A stretch of DNA of 64,000 nucleotides. Source: Piper betle. Taxonomy: Eukaryota > Streptophyta > Magnoliopsida > Piperales > Piperaceae. A program made the position numbers and the translations under genes. The notes under the pieces were generated by a model. That model was not told the DNA's origin. It did not search any database and worked only from the letters and a program-made list of their open reading frames with translations. Within the stretch, counting starts at the first letter, position 1, and the number at the start of each line of letters is the position of its first letter. Positions 51,960 to 63,910 of the stretch are shown here, piece by piece. The stretch lies in NCBI GenBank assembly GCA_033002965.1, contig JAURVB010000184.1, forward strand, positions 1 to 64,000, in the 5' to 3' direction.

Positions 51960-53620
51960 GTATGATGTTGCATGATGTGGTTGTGATTATGGTGAGCTCA
52001 CGAATCTAAGACTCCAAACTCTACTCATTCAAATATGTAGAGCTTCCATTGTTTCATCTTTGATTGGCTCCTTATGTGTTTATTTTGATTGCATTTTAGA
52101 TGTAGGAGGACGCCAACAACATTTTATCAGATCCATTTAATGTTGGACCATTTAGCCGAGTTTCGTAAGTTTAATAAAACTTTAAAGCTGAGAACCCTTG
52201 ATGATTTCAAAAGTTAAGCTCCTGAAACTTATAATACAAGTCCTTGCATAAGCCTATTAAGTATGATTATGAAGGTTTACAATTTTTACGAATATGAGAG
52301 AATGTACAGGTAGTAAGAATTGTACTAGTTCTCCTTTAAACCCTAAAGTAGTACAATGTAAGAAGGTACTGCATAACACAATACATTTCTAAAATTTTGG
52401 CACTAACTTAACTGTTCCTTTACCACTTGAGTATAGTAGCAGGTGTTATATAGAGGATGTAAGGGAGTAAGCTTTTCTATATGAGTATGAATTTGTTGTG
52501 CATGTGTGCCAACCTTTTTATATAGGATATCCCTGCTTATGGCCCATGTGAGGCTTTTCTGAAGTGTTTTATGATTTCTCTTGCGTAACAGAGTACACAT
52601 TTGCTAACTTATAATACCGTCAGTTATTTCAAACCGGCAATCAAACTTGTTTGACTTTTGACATTTTTCCCTATGTCTATGCTAGTGAGATTATGTGGCA
52701 TTTGTTGGCTTAGGCATGTAGATCAGAGGCTCAGTGGTGGTGGCAGGGACCTTGTGTTTGATTATGTATTTTGTATTTGATCTATCGTGTAATGTATTAT
52801 TTTGCAGGCATGTACCTTGAATTTCGTGAACTATGTATGAGTTGGATTGAGTCTATGACATGATGTTTGTGTATGAGTGTTTAATTATTGTTTTATTATT
52901 ATATATATTTATGGAGTGGATAAATTTTAGGACAAAGGCTAACAATCTTCTATAGCGGGTGTAAGCCTCAAAGTCCTAGAAGATGACGAGGGACAAACTC
53001 AGGTACATGAAACGTATTGTGTTGCAACTATGTGTGTGTGCATAGAGAAACATGGGTAGGAGGAGCGGAGCATACAATTGATACCACACAAAGAACCCAT
53101 GTGAAGACCAGGTTTTAGGGTATTATGCCTGACAACTAACGATGCTTATGTGTAATTTCATTCTTGCGGGAAATGTGAAACAAATAACCACAATCTAGTG
53201 TTTAATTTATCACAACTCATTTGCATTAAAAAATTAAGTTACCTAAACCAATCATTGAAACTAAGCATAAGAGTTGGATCACGTCCCCCCATTTGTCATG
53301 AACCTCTTACATACATTGGGGGTGTTGCTTTCGTGTAGTTCAGAGTGATCATCGCATTTGAAAGTCACTCACTTAGTCGTAGGGGAGGTGTTGCTTCTCT
53401 AGTGGCCCGAAGTGCTCATTTAGGACCCTTAAGTTAAGACCTTTTCCTATGTAGTATGATTTAGCATGCATTGCATGAAAATCCCATGTGTAGTCTTACG
53501 CCTCCTTGAGAGTTAAAATCTGCATCCGTAAAGTTTGTACGTGATGATCTAATGAATAGCTTTTTGAATTATCATATCACGATTCGATTCATTTTTTTAG
53601 CTGAATTAGGGTGTTACAAC
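51960..53620 (+). mobile_element. Second diverged gypsy LTR fragment (copy B)
   Basis: Collinear with copy A (49.7-51.9 kb). Matched pairs: 'tggaccatttagccgag' (52144) with 'cgggccatttagttag' (49908), 'gcatttgttggcttaggca' (52698) with 'ggcatcggctggcttaggtg' (50477), and 'gtaggggaggtgttgcttct' (53379) with 'ataggggaggtgttgcctat' (51171). It ends TTAGGGTGTTACA at about 53618. It lacks the TRIM, so the TRIM entered copy A after the copies separated. The upstream part of the LTR is missing. Confidence 0.65.
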
Positions 53621-53639
53621 TTGACTCATATAAAGAGTA

Positions 53640-53820
53640 TTTCACAGGTTTTAGATAAAAGGATGGTAGTAGTGGCATTTTGTAGGATCTCTTTAATATC
53701 GGGTCTTTTAACTGACTTTTTTGCAATTTTATTAAACTTCAAGGATGAGATTTTTTGATAGTCTTTGAACTTGAGATTCAGAAATATATTATATAAGATC
53801 CCTGCCAAACCTAGTACAAA
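53640..53820 (+). mobile_element. Third gypsy LTR fragment (copy C)
   Basis: 'ggttttagataaaaggatgg' (53648), 'atatcgggtcttttaactga' (53696) and 'ttaaacttcaaggatgagat' (53731) match the segment 49855-50010 of copy A. Only about 180 bp remain. Confidence 0.55.
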
Positions 53821-53857
53821 CTATTATGAGAATTTCAACTTTTCACTTGTGCGTTGT

Positions 53858-54055
53858 TCGTGCTTAGCGTGGCAGACCAATCGTATGATATGGCATATTT
53901 AGCATGTCAGTTCCTTCCATTGCATCACTCAGCTTAATGTGTCGCTTCATCTCATTGTACTATTGTGCTTAATATGCCAGTTCATTATATCATATTACCG
54001 TGTTTAACGTGCCAGTTCATATGATCTTTCAAGAGTACTTAGCGCGCCTCTCATC
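53858..54055 (+). repeat. Six degenerate copies of a TTARYRTGYCAGTTC motif
   Basis: CTTAGCGTGGCAG, TTTAGCATGTCAGTTC, CTTAATGTGTCGCTTC, CTTAATATGCCAGTTC, TTTAACGTGCCAGTTC and CTTAGCGCGCCTCTC occur about every 30-40 bp, upstream of the LTR end at 54390. This is probably a promoter-region repeat of the following gypsy LTR. Confidence 0.6.
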
Positions 54056-54196
54056 CACTACATGATGCTATGTGAGTATTTCTTGAAATTGTAGTACTTT
54101 TCCTTATGGGTACAAGATGACCCATTTACAAGTTTGCTGCTATAGTTGTTATTTTTAGACAAGTAATTAAACTAATGATTTTCTTGCTATAGTACG

Positions 54197-54391
54197 TAAG
54201 GATTCAAATTGAACCTTAAGGAACCTCGTAAAAAATCTTAGGAGTTATTCCAAGCACTCATACATTTTATTTTCTGCGCACATAATTTCTTTGCCCGGCA
54301 AGGGTACCTTTAGTCCAATCAAACCCAGTCATTCAACCCGAAGTGAAGCGTGATTCGTTGGGGCAAAAATCCCGCATCCTAACATATATTG
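54197..54391 (+). mobile_element. 3' part of the 5' LTR of the decayed Ty3/gypsy element, with PBS
   Basis: About 190 bp here are collinear with 61435-61623: 'gaaccttaaggaacc' / 'gaaccctaaggaacc', 'tttgcccggcaagggtacc' / 'tttgtgtgacaaaggcgtt', and 'gcatcctaacatat' / 'ctacacccgaacatat'. The PBS-like ATTGGAAACTCCACTGGGGA (54391-54410) resembles the primer-binding region of Tat-type gypsy elements. The start of the LTR was not located. Confidence 0.65.
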
Positions 54392-54449
54392 GAAACTCCA
54401 CTGGGGACCAGCTAAGAGGTAGCAGTGTTGTTTGAAGAAGTTTGTGGGA

Positions 54450-56412
54450 GCAAGAAGAATGGTGCCGAAGACAAGGAATGCGGTGTGACAGAGGAGTGTT
54501 AATAAAGATGATCCATCCACATCAACTCAAGGAAGGCAAAGTAGTTTGAAATAAATATGGAAGCAAACCAGCACAGGAAATGTACACAAAAGAATCTAAT
54601 AGCTTGAAGTGGTGTTGAAAGAAGCAATGAAGAGATGAACCGACTTTCAGAAGCTAGACAAGTGCTTTTGATGTCAACAACTCAACTAAGTAGAAGACAA
54701 GTATACAATCAGGATATTGAAGAAAGATTCCGCCAAAGTGAAGAGCAAATGCAATGAATCGAGGATATAATGTAACAAGTGCTCGCTTAGATGCAACGGG
54801 CTAGTGCTGTAATCAGGAGCTCGTCAAGAAGAGAAGATGACCATCCCACACAATGTCCAATAACGGACCAACCTTAGGAGGAAAAGCAAATGTCTTCAAC
54901 CTCTGCAAACCCAATTGTATCAACCTCAACCCCAGCTACAAGAACAACTACAGTAGCATTGAGGGATCAGACGAACATCCCTCATGAAATTAATATTTTT
55001 TCTCTAATTTTAGGTACTAAGTCTATCCACCCACCATCTACAACATCAACTTCACCGCCTGAACAAATTTGGGTGCAACACTTCCAATTGTCACGATCAA
55101 GTCAAACCGAGCACAATCAACTTCCTCACTTTGCATGGCTTCCATAGCTATTGTACTACCAATTGTCCTAATTGTACCAATGGTATGACCCTGTATGCTC
55201 CCAACAACCAGTGTCCATAGTGTTCTCACCATCAATCACCACCACGGTGCGCATCCCAATGGTACTGCCAGCAATGACAACAAGTCAAATGTCAGCTCCT
55301 ATTACAATTTTGCTGGCAAGCTAACCACTAGCCTAATTGCCAACCATGATAGTAGTGCCAATGTCAAACCTTTGCTATGAAGAGTTGAAAGTCAAAATTG
55401 ATGCAGAAGTTGCACTTGTCGCTGCATTGATTGGAAAGAAAGATAAATAATTGAGTGAAGCAACCAAATGCCTCTAACCACTAGCTAATGAAGTCTACAC
55501 GGAGGTGTTACCTGAAAAGTACAAGCACCCAACCTTTATGAAGTTTGATGGAGACAGCAAGCCATGTTGATCACATCCCAATCTTTGAGATCGAGTGTGG
55601 AGCGATCTTGATAAATGAAAAGCTAAAGCTGAAACAATGCCTAGCATCTCTCAGCGGCAATGCACTAAGATGGTTCAATAACCACCCACCCAGATCAATC
55701 AATTTATGGGAGGAACTTATCGAGTAATTTACAACCTATTTTCAGTCAATGGAGATCCCGATAAAGATAGAGTATTTAAGACAATGTCTAAGAGAGCCAG
55801 GTGAAGAATTTTTTACATATGTGAAAAGATTTAGAAGTTTATCATCTCTAATGAAGGAAACTCCAGAGATCAAAGAACTGGTGAAGATATGTGCAATGAA
55901 TGGTGGACTAGCTGCATGGTTCCTAAGTGGTGCACAATGCAACACATTTGAAAAACTCTTTGATAGAGTGCTGATATATGAGGAACTAAACAGAATTTTG
56001 GCTTCAACAAAGAATGAAGGAACTTCAACTAATGCAGTCACCGAGCTTAGTCACATGGATCATAATTTGCAAATGAAGATGAAGAATGAAAGTGAAAGTT
56101 TAAGATATACACCCGAGAGCCTTGACAACGATGTGAATAGAGGAATATTAAAGATTATACATTCAACATTGGAGATACTGAAAGACAGTTCGATGTTCTA
56201 AAGAGGAAAGAAAAGATCACACCATGGACTCCAAAAAATCCTCCAAAGCCAGAGGATGAAAAGAAGGGAAATATTTGTTGATTTCACCAAAAGTTAGGTC
56301 ATCCAACTGTGAAATGTCAAGACGTGATGGAGAAGATCCAAGAGTTGCTTAACAAAAGTGAGATTAAGTACAAAGCTCCAAGTGATAATGCAATGATAGT
56401 GAGCCACTCATC
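54450..56412 (+). pseudogene. Decayed Ty3/gypsy gag
   Basis: Retrotransposon capsid/nucleocapsid gene in pieces. The N-terminus is near 54460 (MVPKTRNAV then a stop). The Retrotrans_gag-type core spans about 55545-56040 (KLKLKQCLASLSGNALRWF; WEELIE-stop-FTTYF; LRQCLREPGEEFFTYVKRF; QCNTFEKLFDRVLIYEEL). A zinc-knuckle-like C-stop-FHQKLGHPTVKC lies at about 56270. There TGA sits where an arginine codon (CGA) is usual, a C-to-T change as expected from methylated CpG decay. Many stops and frame changes are present. The coding region then breaks at the inserted LTR near 56413. Confidence 0.8.
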
Positions 56413-58769
56413 TTGATTCGAGTTAGGGTTTTATAGTATGAACTAGTTAGTTCGACTGTCATTTTTAGTCGGGTCAATTTAAAAACAGGCGTATCGAGTC
56501 GAGGCCGGCTTTATATTATGAACCATGAGTCATGTGTGCCCAAGTATATAATAATAACGCCAGTAAGACAATAGCAAAGTGAATTATCAGAATATATGAG
56601 AGTATGCCAAATTTTTCTTTTTTATTTTAATAAAATCGTAGAATTATTTTTAGGCCAAATAACATAGTAGGATGCTTTATGGGTAGTATGATTGGGTTAT
56701 TAGTTATAGAGCATGTCATTGATGTGTAATATATTTTATAAAAATTTTCCATATTTTTTATAGATTTTTTTAAGGATTTATTACAAGTTAGTATTATTTT
56801 GACTCGATTCGGAGTTGAGTCATGTTTTAATTACGAGACAACAGTTCATTTTTCTCACCCGACCATTCATTATTCTCAATTGACCATTCATTTTTCTCAT
56901 GTGACTATTCATTTTTCTTACCTTGACATCTATATATTCCACACTTCTGTCATTCGGCCACCATCATCCTTCTCACCCAACTTCTTCCTTCTTCTTTTTC
57001 TTCCTTCCCTCTTCCCCACAATTCTCACTCGAGCCGGCCACAACCTCGTCGCCGTCGTCGTGTGACTGACGATTAGGTATAAACTTTTATTCGATTTAAT
57101 TATTTAAAATTTATAATTATTAGCACACCATGCTAGGAATGATTAATTGTTGTGATAAATGTCTGATTGTGAATGGAGTGTTGATTTTCATGATTTGATT
57201 GATAGTTAGTGATCTAATTAAGTAAATTAAATTTGAGCATGCTAATTTACTGCAACATAACTTAGAAAAACGTAATAAAATCGGGATGGGATGAATAGGA
57301 TGAAATTTTTTTACATTGATGATTGTTTGATTGTTGTTAGATGATGATTGCATTGTATGTATGATATTCATGATGAGTTTGATGCATCATTAAATTATTG
57401 TGCGTTAGCTTCTAGATTTGATGTGTAGGTATGGAGTAGGAACTCACTGCCTAAACGGTGGACACGCTTGGAGCTTCTACCAGGTCCGTTAGGACTCGCC
57501 TCTAGTTTTATCTCTATACTCTATCGTGTGTTGTTTTTACAGGTAAGTGGACGTGTTGAGTGGTAGATTTATTATATCCCACTCCACGCGGGCCATTTAG
57601 TCACACATTATTTCTAGATTAATAGCACTCAAGGATGAGATCCCTCAAGCTTATTTTCAAAACTCGGATCCAACTCATGATGCCTTTCGGCCTATTATGT
57701 AAATCCCTTCATAAACCAATATATAGTTTTATCGAGTTTTCAGTGAGACGCGAGCTGGCACGTGCTTGTCAAAGCAGGCTCTAAATTAGTGAGCGAACTG
57801 TTCCAATCTCGAGGGATCCTGACAACTCCCGTTTTGAGTTCCTCACACCTAGAGAAATGTGGAGGTTTACGGGTACTGTTTAATACAACGCATATCCGGA
57901 CTTGTGGTTTAAAGGGTACTAAAAGCGACTGTTTGAGAGTACTCGGGTTTCATGCTCAAGGCTAGGAGAATTATGGAGGTAAGGAGAGGACTTAGGATAT
58001 ACTAGTAGTCCCGACGGACCAACAAATAAAATGAGAAAATCACCAGTAGCAGAACAATCAATTTCAGATGTTACCAAGTCTGCAGCCCAATGGCTCCCCA
58101 CTAGGTGCCCTTCAGAGAGTTCACGAGAAGTATATAAATGTTTTCTTTCATATAAGAGTTTGTTCTCATAGCTAGTTTGATATTAGTTATTTTTTGGACC
58201 AGTAACACTCGTTACTGGCATGTTTTTATAATATATGTAGGTGATGATAATGAGGAGGATAAGCCAACCTAGATGGAGGAGCAGTGATGTCTCTTGCATA
58301 CACACATGTCAGACGATAAAATGTTAATGTTTTGTTGATGTTGTCATTATATTGAGAATAATGTGATATAAGGTATGACCGTTGAATTCATATGATGTGA
58401 GAAGTAATTAAGATGCACAGATAAGTCGAGACCCAAGATTTAGAATGAATTATGCAACAGATTAGAATTTTGAATGAATATCAATGAGTGATATATTTAT
58501 ATATATTTATACATATTGATTTGATAGGGTGGCCCTTAATTGCACTTTTAAGGGAAACTCAGTCCGTCTTATTGTACGAATTTTTATCGATTTGTTATCG
58601 TAGTTATTTTGGTATGCAAATTGGTTGTCATGTCATCCATGTAGTAGCATGTTAGGTTATCTTCCATCTCGAGACACCGAGAGTAAATCCATCTCGAGAA
58701 ACCGAGACGCCAACCTAACCAGGACCAGTGACATTCCGGTTCGGTTCCCGAGCGTGAACCGGATTTGGG
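56413..58769 (+). mobile_element. Probable solo LTR of a long gypsy element inserted in the decayed element
   Basis: A 2.36-kb block without coding sequence interrupts the decayed gypsy interior. It begins near TTGATTCGAGTTAGGG and ends CCGGATTTGGGGTGCTAAACA, the classic 3' end type. It contains a TATA-like CTATATATTCCACAC (56929) followed by a CT-rich leader, and 'ccattcatttttctca' tandem words (56850-56920). An LTR block ('cgggccatttagtcaca', 'caaggatgagatccctc', near 57589-57650) is shared with copies A-C. The flanks TCATC and TCGTC could be a target duplication with one mismatch. No second LTR was seen. Confidence 0.6.
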
Positions 58770-61434
58770 GTGCTAAACATCGTCACCATTGAAGCTTCAA
58801 AAAGGGAAGAGCGTACCGAAGAAATGAAGGTTCAAGATATGGAAGTGTCGCTTGCTTTCACTAAAGGAGTACGTGAAGGAAAGAACTTCAATAAAGAAAA
58901 GATGGGAGACCAGCTTGTTGTCCAAATAACTTCAACTCAAGAGGAAGTCAAGTCGAAGAATGCAAAGCAACATAGAAAAATAAGACTTCACCTAATTTGT
59001 AGCTTTGGTGGAGCGATAGTAATCCAAGGAAGGAAGCAACATTATATTGGAGGTGACGCACGACTTGTTGCAGTAGATCATGATCGTTACTAATTAGATT
59101 TTGTCACCCGAATCTCGAGTACATTTTTTACCAATAGTCCTTTCATGATCAAGTGACAGTTACTAGGTTAAAGTTTGCAGTACCTTATCACAATCGTCAA
59201 TGAAGACTTGACGAATGTACTCGAAGAGGAAAAGGAGTTCAACACAAGTCATAGATTAGCTTCTCGCCTCCACCTTTTTGTCATGCTAATGCAGCAAAGT
59301 TTGCCACCCAAGATGGTAAATGAGGCAATGCCAGGGCTTCGATCAAGATCAATGCCACTAAAAGTGGTGTAACAAGAAGCTCAACAAATAGTATGAGGCA
59401 TCACAAAAGAACAAGGTCACCTCCATACTATGGAAGGAATGGAAAACATCATGTGAGCTTGTCGCCAAAGAAGCTTGACATCTTGAAGTAGAGTTTTCAA
59501 AAGTCACAAATGAGAGTAGGAAGGAATTTGCCTTTCTATCATTATGATCTCAACTTTCAAAGAAAGATGAAGGAAATTTGGATTTGGAGACCACGGTTGT
59601 CGAGTAAAGAAATCACTCCTCAAGATCAAAATAATGGCCAATTACCACAAAATAACCCAGGAGGGGTTGCCCTATACTAGCTTATGCAAAAAAAAAAACA
59701 GAGTTGATAAAGAGAGTAAATGCAAAAAAAAAAAGAGAAAAAGAAAAAAAATTAAAAAAATGCAAGTTATAATTCACCAACTATTCTTTCAAATTTGCTA
59801 AAAATCGGCATGGGGGTTGATCAACAAGCACAAATATGATATGTTTGCCTGTGTTCGGGTCCGATAAGCCATAACACCTTCTCCTATCCTCAATGACTTG
59901 GTTCTGGCAACTCCACAAGATAGGGAGGAGATAAGAAGAGAAGAAGATAGGAGGTTGAGAAGGTTTGATTTGAGGTCTCAAATTGTGGAACTGAGAAATT
60001 CCCCCGGACATCAATAAACACCCAAACAGTGAACAAGAAGGGGGGCACATTTCTTTGAAGAAAATTGAAGAAGAAAAGAAGCAGGGAAAGGAAGAAGGAA
60101 GGGCAAGAACCCCTTGCCGGAGATCCATCTCCAACAACCCTCAAGACCACTAGTGTGGAGCTTGCAATGCCCCTGACACAATGCAGCTGAGAGCCACCCC
60201 TAAAGAAGCCCGTCGCCGCCAAAAAGCTTTGGCCGGAGATGTGAAGCACCATCAAACAACCATCTTTTGGGGGGAGCTTGCAATGCCCCTGACACAACAC
60301 AGGCGAGAGCCATCGCTGAAGAAGCCCGTCGTCGCCAAAAAAGCTTTGGCCGGAGATGTGAAGCACCATCAAACAACCATCTTTTTGGCCTTTGTACAGT
60401 CTATCCAAGCCATCACTGGCCACGAAACAACCAAATGACAGTCGCCAGAGCAGCAAAATAGAAAAGTACATAGAAAACCGCTAACTTGTAGACTTCTGTC
60501 TGGCAAGCCTAGGCTGCCACCGGCCCATAACCAATTCCACCGGGCTCCCCTCAACACTGAGAAAAAATCCCAACCAAGATCCATTGCTAAAGAGGCTCAC
60601 CCTCGCCGAAAAACTGCCCAAAAGTGGCCCACTGCGGAACTATAGCAATAGAACTCCGCCATCTTTCCAACCTCCATCTGGCAGACTGGAGCTACAGCAG
60701 GACAATCACTGCCTCCAATTGGTCCCTATCATCTTTGAAAACAAACCCAAATCAAGACCCTCCGCATTTGGCTGCCACCATCGCCGAAAAACAACGACAG
60801 AGCCAAGCCAAAAACCAGTTTCGCCAGAACTTTTTGGTGCCACCTCTACCGATCGGAAGTGCCTCTGACCACCAGATCACAACCACAAGCTTCATCGATC
60901 TGAGATACACCTATCCGAGCGGTCTTCCCTCACTGTAGTCTGTAGGAACGCCACCGCCGAAGCCCCAAAGTCGTCATTGCACCACCCATGTAACCGGGTC
61001 TATCGGGCCCATTTATCGTTGATTGTGTCCGCAAGCCTGTCGTCTGTGACCACGAAACCCAAATTTGATCTGGCGCACCGTACGCCACCTGCAGCCCAAT
61101 GCACCCATAAATTTGAAGAAGCATGTGCACGCCACCCGACTTGGTGTAGCATTTTCCTCCTGAAACAATTCGATTCAGCCTATTATCACTCTGAAAATCA
61201 TTTAAAGGCTTTCCCGACTTCGAATTAATACAAAACTTGCTACCCCACTAGTTTTAGATGCTTCAAATGTATTGGTGAAGTTTTGAAGATTTGAAAACTA
61301 GAAAGAGTCGAACTAGGACACTGGAGCCAAAGATCTCAAAGGCAAATTTATTTAAAGGTGGCAAAATTCACTGATTTTTGTAAAGTGTAAAATCGAAGGG
61401 GAAATAGTGAATTCATGATCATCAAGCCACCAAG
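58770..61434 (+). mobile_element. Remaining interior of the decayed gypsy element
   Basis: Low-quality open stretches (58770-59093 and 59175-59372) with no recognised protease, RT, RNase H or integrase motif, so the element was non-autonomous or is internally deleted. A purine-rich tract follows at 59690-59760. Then comes a GC-richer block (59850-61230) with a longer frame on the opposite strand (59890-60471, 193 codons). Some Tat-lineage elements carry antisense frames in this position. Confidence 0.5.
60157..60391. repeat. Tandem duplication, 116-bp unit
   Basis: 'ggagcttgcaatgcccctga' at 60157 recurs at 60273, and both copies end 'caccatcaaacaaccatctt'. The copies differ by a few substitutions and one base in an A-run, so they are much younger than the surrounding element. 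Confidence 0.9.
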
Positions 61435-61624
61435 GACTGACTTAGGGATTCGTGTTGAACCCTAAGGAACCGCATAAATTTTTGAGTGTTTATTCCTCGT
61501 TCGCAATATTTTATTTAGCTCGCACGATTTCTTTGTGTGACAAAGGCGTTTTTGGTTCCACTAAACCCTCTAGCTCAAAGTGAAGATTGAGTCGCAAGGG
61601 TGGGAATCCTACACCCGAACATAT
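61435..61624 (+). mobile_element. 3' part of the 3' LTR of the decayed Ty3/gypsy element
   Basis: Collinear with 54197-54391 (see that entry). The high divergence of the pair implies an old insertion. The interior between the two LTR ends is about 7 kb including the inserted solo LTR. Confidence 0.6.
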
Positions 61625-62634
61625 GTTAAGATAAAATTAGGAGTTTTATGGTTACCTATACATAATTAAATAATATTTGATTGAATTGGTAAATTGGTTA
61701 TGGTAAGAGCCTTCCATCATTATCATTATTATTTGTTTAGAGTCGGCCAACTAAATTATCTCTATTTCTCTTTTATGGTAAGTTCTTTCCCATTTTTGTC
61801 CATTTAATTTGAAATAATTGGTAAATCGGTAATTTGAATGTCCATTTAGCCCTACACCATGATCTCAAATCCTACATACTCAAGTTTTAAGATGCCAAAT
61901 ACTATAGACTAAAGTTCAAGTCCAACTCTTCATAGTTGAGATTGTGCCCACAGTCGTCTGTTGGGAATCCTTCCCTTATGTTTGTTTGGGAAGTGGAATG
62001 TTAAGTTTTGGGAAACAAAAGAATTCAAGTTTGGGAAAAGGAGTATAATGCATTGAAAAAATCATGAATAGGGTGATGAAATGTCATGTATTAGAAATAG
62101 GAAATTCCAACATGGTGTATTGGAGAATCCACCAAATTTATTTATAAATACATATCATTTCATGATGTTTTAGACATTCCGTAATTGAATTGAAGGCATT
62201 TAGTTGAAATCAGGTCGAATAATTCACCATCTCCCCCATCCCCAAACAGCACCATTGTCAACAAATTGCAGCATACCCCACTTTTTGCTCCCCCATCTCC
62301 ATGCATGGCTATGTGCCCTCCCTCAACCCACCTTTCACCGGGACCTAGGAGAAGGAGCTTCATGCCATCGTTGCACTTTTCTCCCTTCTCATTTTACAGC
62401 CATAATCTAGGTAACTAAAAACAACACTGTTATGATACATTGGGTTGCTAATTATACAACAGGCCATCCGTCAAGTTGGTCTTTTACTCTTCTCGACTAT
62501 TTTTTTAATCTGCAGGTGCGCTTTCTTGAAGTTATACCTTTGTCATGCTTATGCATGTTGTGATGACCAACTTAAACTTTTGCCTCTCGGAAGGTTGAAC
62601 TTCGGGCTTCTTTCTTGGACTCTAAGGAAGGATG
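61625..62634. other. Spacer between retroelements
   Basis: No gene supported. An intron-like TTTAATCTGCAG followed by a short frame (VRFLEVIPL...) lies near 62506-62550. It could be an exon scrap of an unrecognised gene. Confidence 0.35.
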
Positions 62635-63068
62635 TGTTGGATGTTGGACATAAATATATACGTGAATCATGAATTGTGTCGTATGTTATTATATAAGGTT
62701 GGCCTAAATTAAATTGATATACTAAAGTGAAAGGTTATGGGTCATAGATTAAGTTGTGGAATTAAATGTGAAAAGTGTGGAATTTAATGTATAGATACCT
62801 TTTCATATTTCTCTTTTCGTGATGGGTGAAAATAAATTTATGAAACTACAACTATAAATAATGAGGCTATGGTCCCTGAATCAAATAAACAACTTTCGTT
62901 CTGGTATCCCATTCTCCAGAATTCAGGTTTGAAAAACTCTTCTTAGATTCAGAAGACCAAAACCTAAGGTGGTCAAGACTCTAGTTTCTCTTATGGCTTC
63001 AGGTACGCTTCCGCTATCTAGTTTATTTACTCGATGATTTGATATGAAATCTAATAAAGTCCAATAAG
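62635..63068 (+). mobile_element. Probable Copia-type LTR with downstream PBS
   Basis: Possible start TGTTGGATGTTGGAC (62635). A TATA-like ACTATAAATAATG (62849) and a leader with AGGTACGCTTCCGC (63002) follow. The end is near 63068, just before TGACATCAGAGCC (63069-63081), a one- or two-base variant of the methionine-tRNA PBS TGGTATCAGAGCC. The element continues past the window, so gag and pol cannot be checked. Confidence 0.5.
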
Positions 63069-63381
63069 TGACATCAGAGCCACCTTTATATTAAATCATT
63101 GAGTATTAGGTTTTAATTTATATTTAAATTATGGATTGAAACTATTCAGTTCTATATCCCATTCAGATCTACAGATTCAGGATTAAGGAAAGTACAGGAA
63201 AATACACGTTACAAAATATTATAATTTTAGAATCTCCCACATAAAGTTACTTTTATAACCTTTTTTTGTTTAGTCATAATTAATATTTTAAAATTTATTA
63301 AGGACTACAATATGCTGCTATAGTAGCCTCTTTTGTAGAAATTAATTTTTTAAATATTAAGATGGTTATGAGTATTTAATT

Positions 63382-63910
63382 CATGTGGATATTAATCGGC
63401 CCAAAAGAAGTGTTAATATTTGACAAAATTATATATTCATTTGTGGTAATAAATATGGGATGATTGTTAAGTGTCCATGTGGATAATAATCGGCCCAAAG
63501 GAAGGTTTATTATTTGACAGGATTTATTATCTATATTTGATTATTGCACTAAGATTCATTTTTAATAAATAATGGATAATTATCAGGCGTCCATGTAAAT
63601 GATAAATTGGCCCAAAGGAAGGTTTATTGTTTGACAGGATTTATTGTCCAGATTTTGCGACACTAAGACTCATTTTTGTAATAAATATAGGATAATTATC
63701 AGGTTTCCATGTGGATAATACATCGGCCCAAAGGAAGGTTTATTATTTGACAGGATTTATTATCTATATTTGATTACTGCGTTAAGATTTATTTGTGATA
63801 ATAAATATTAGATAATTATCAGGTTTCCATGTGAATAATAAATCGGCCTAAAGGAAAGTTTATTATTTAACAAGATTTATTATCTATATTTAATTATTTC
63901 ACTAAGAGTA
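63382..63910 (+). repeat. 115-bp tandem repeat (five copies) in the leader of the Copia-like element
   Basis: The unit 'tccatgtggataataaatcg' / 'gcccaaaggaaggtttatta' / 'tttgacaggatttattatct' / 'ggataattatcagg' repeats, with starts near 63382 (diverged), 63473, 63588, 63707 and 63828. It lies between the PBS and the expected gag start. Confidence 0.85.

Noticed and set aside
63382..63910. Evenly spaced repeats as a CRISPR-like array
   Set aside because: Long degenerate 115-bp units without short constant repeats and unique spacers, and a plant context.
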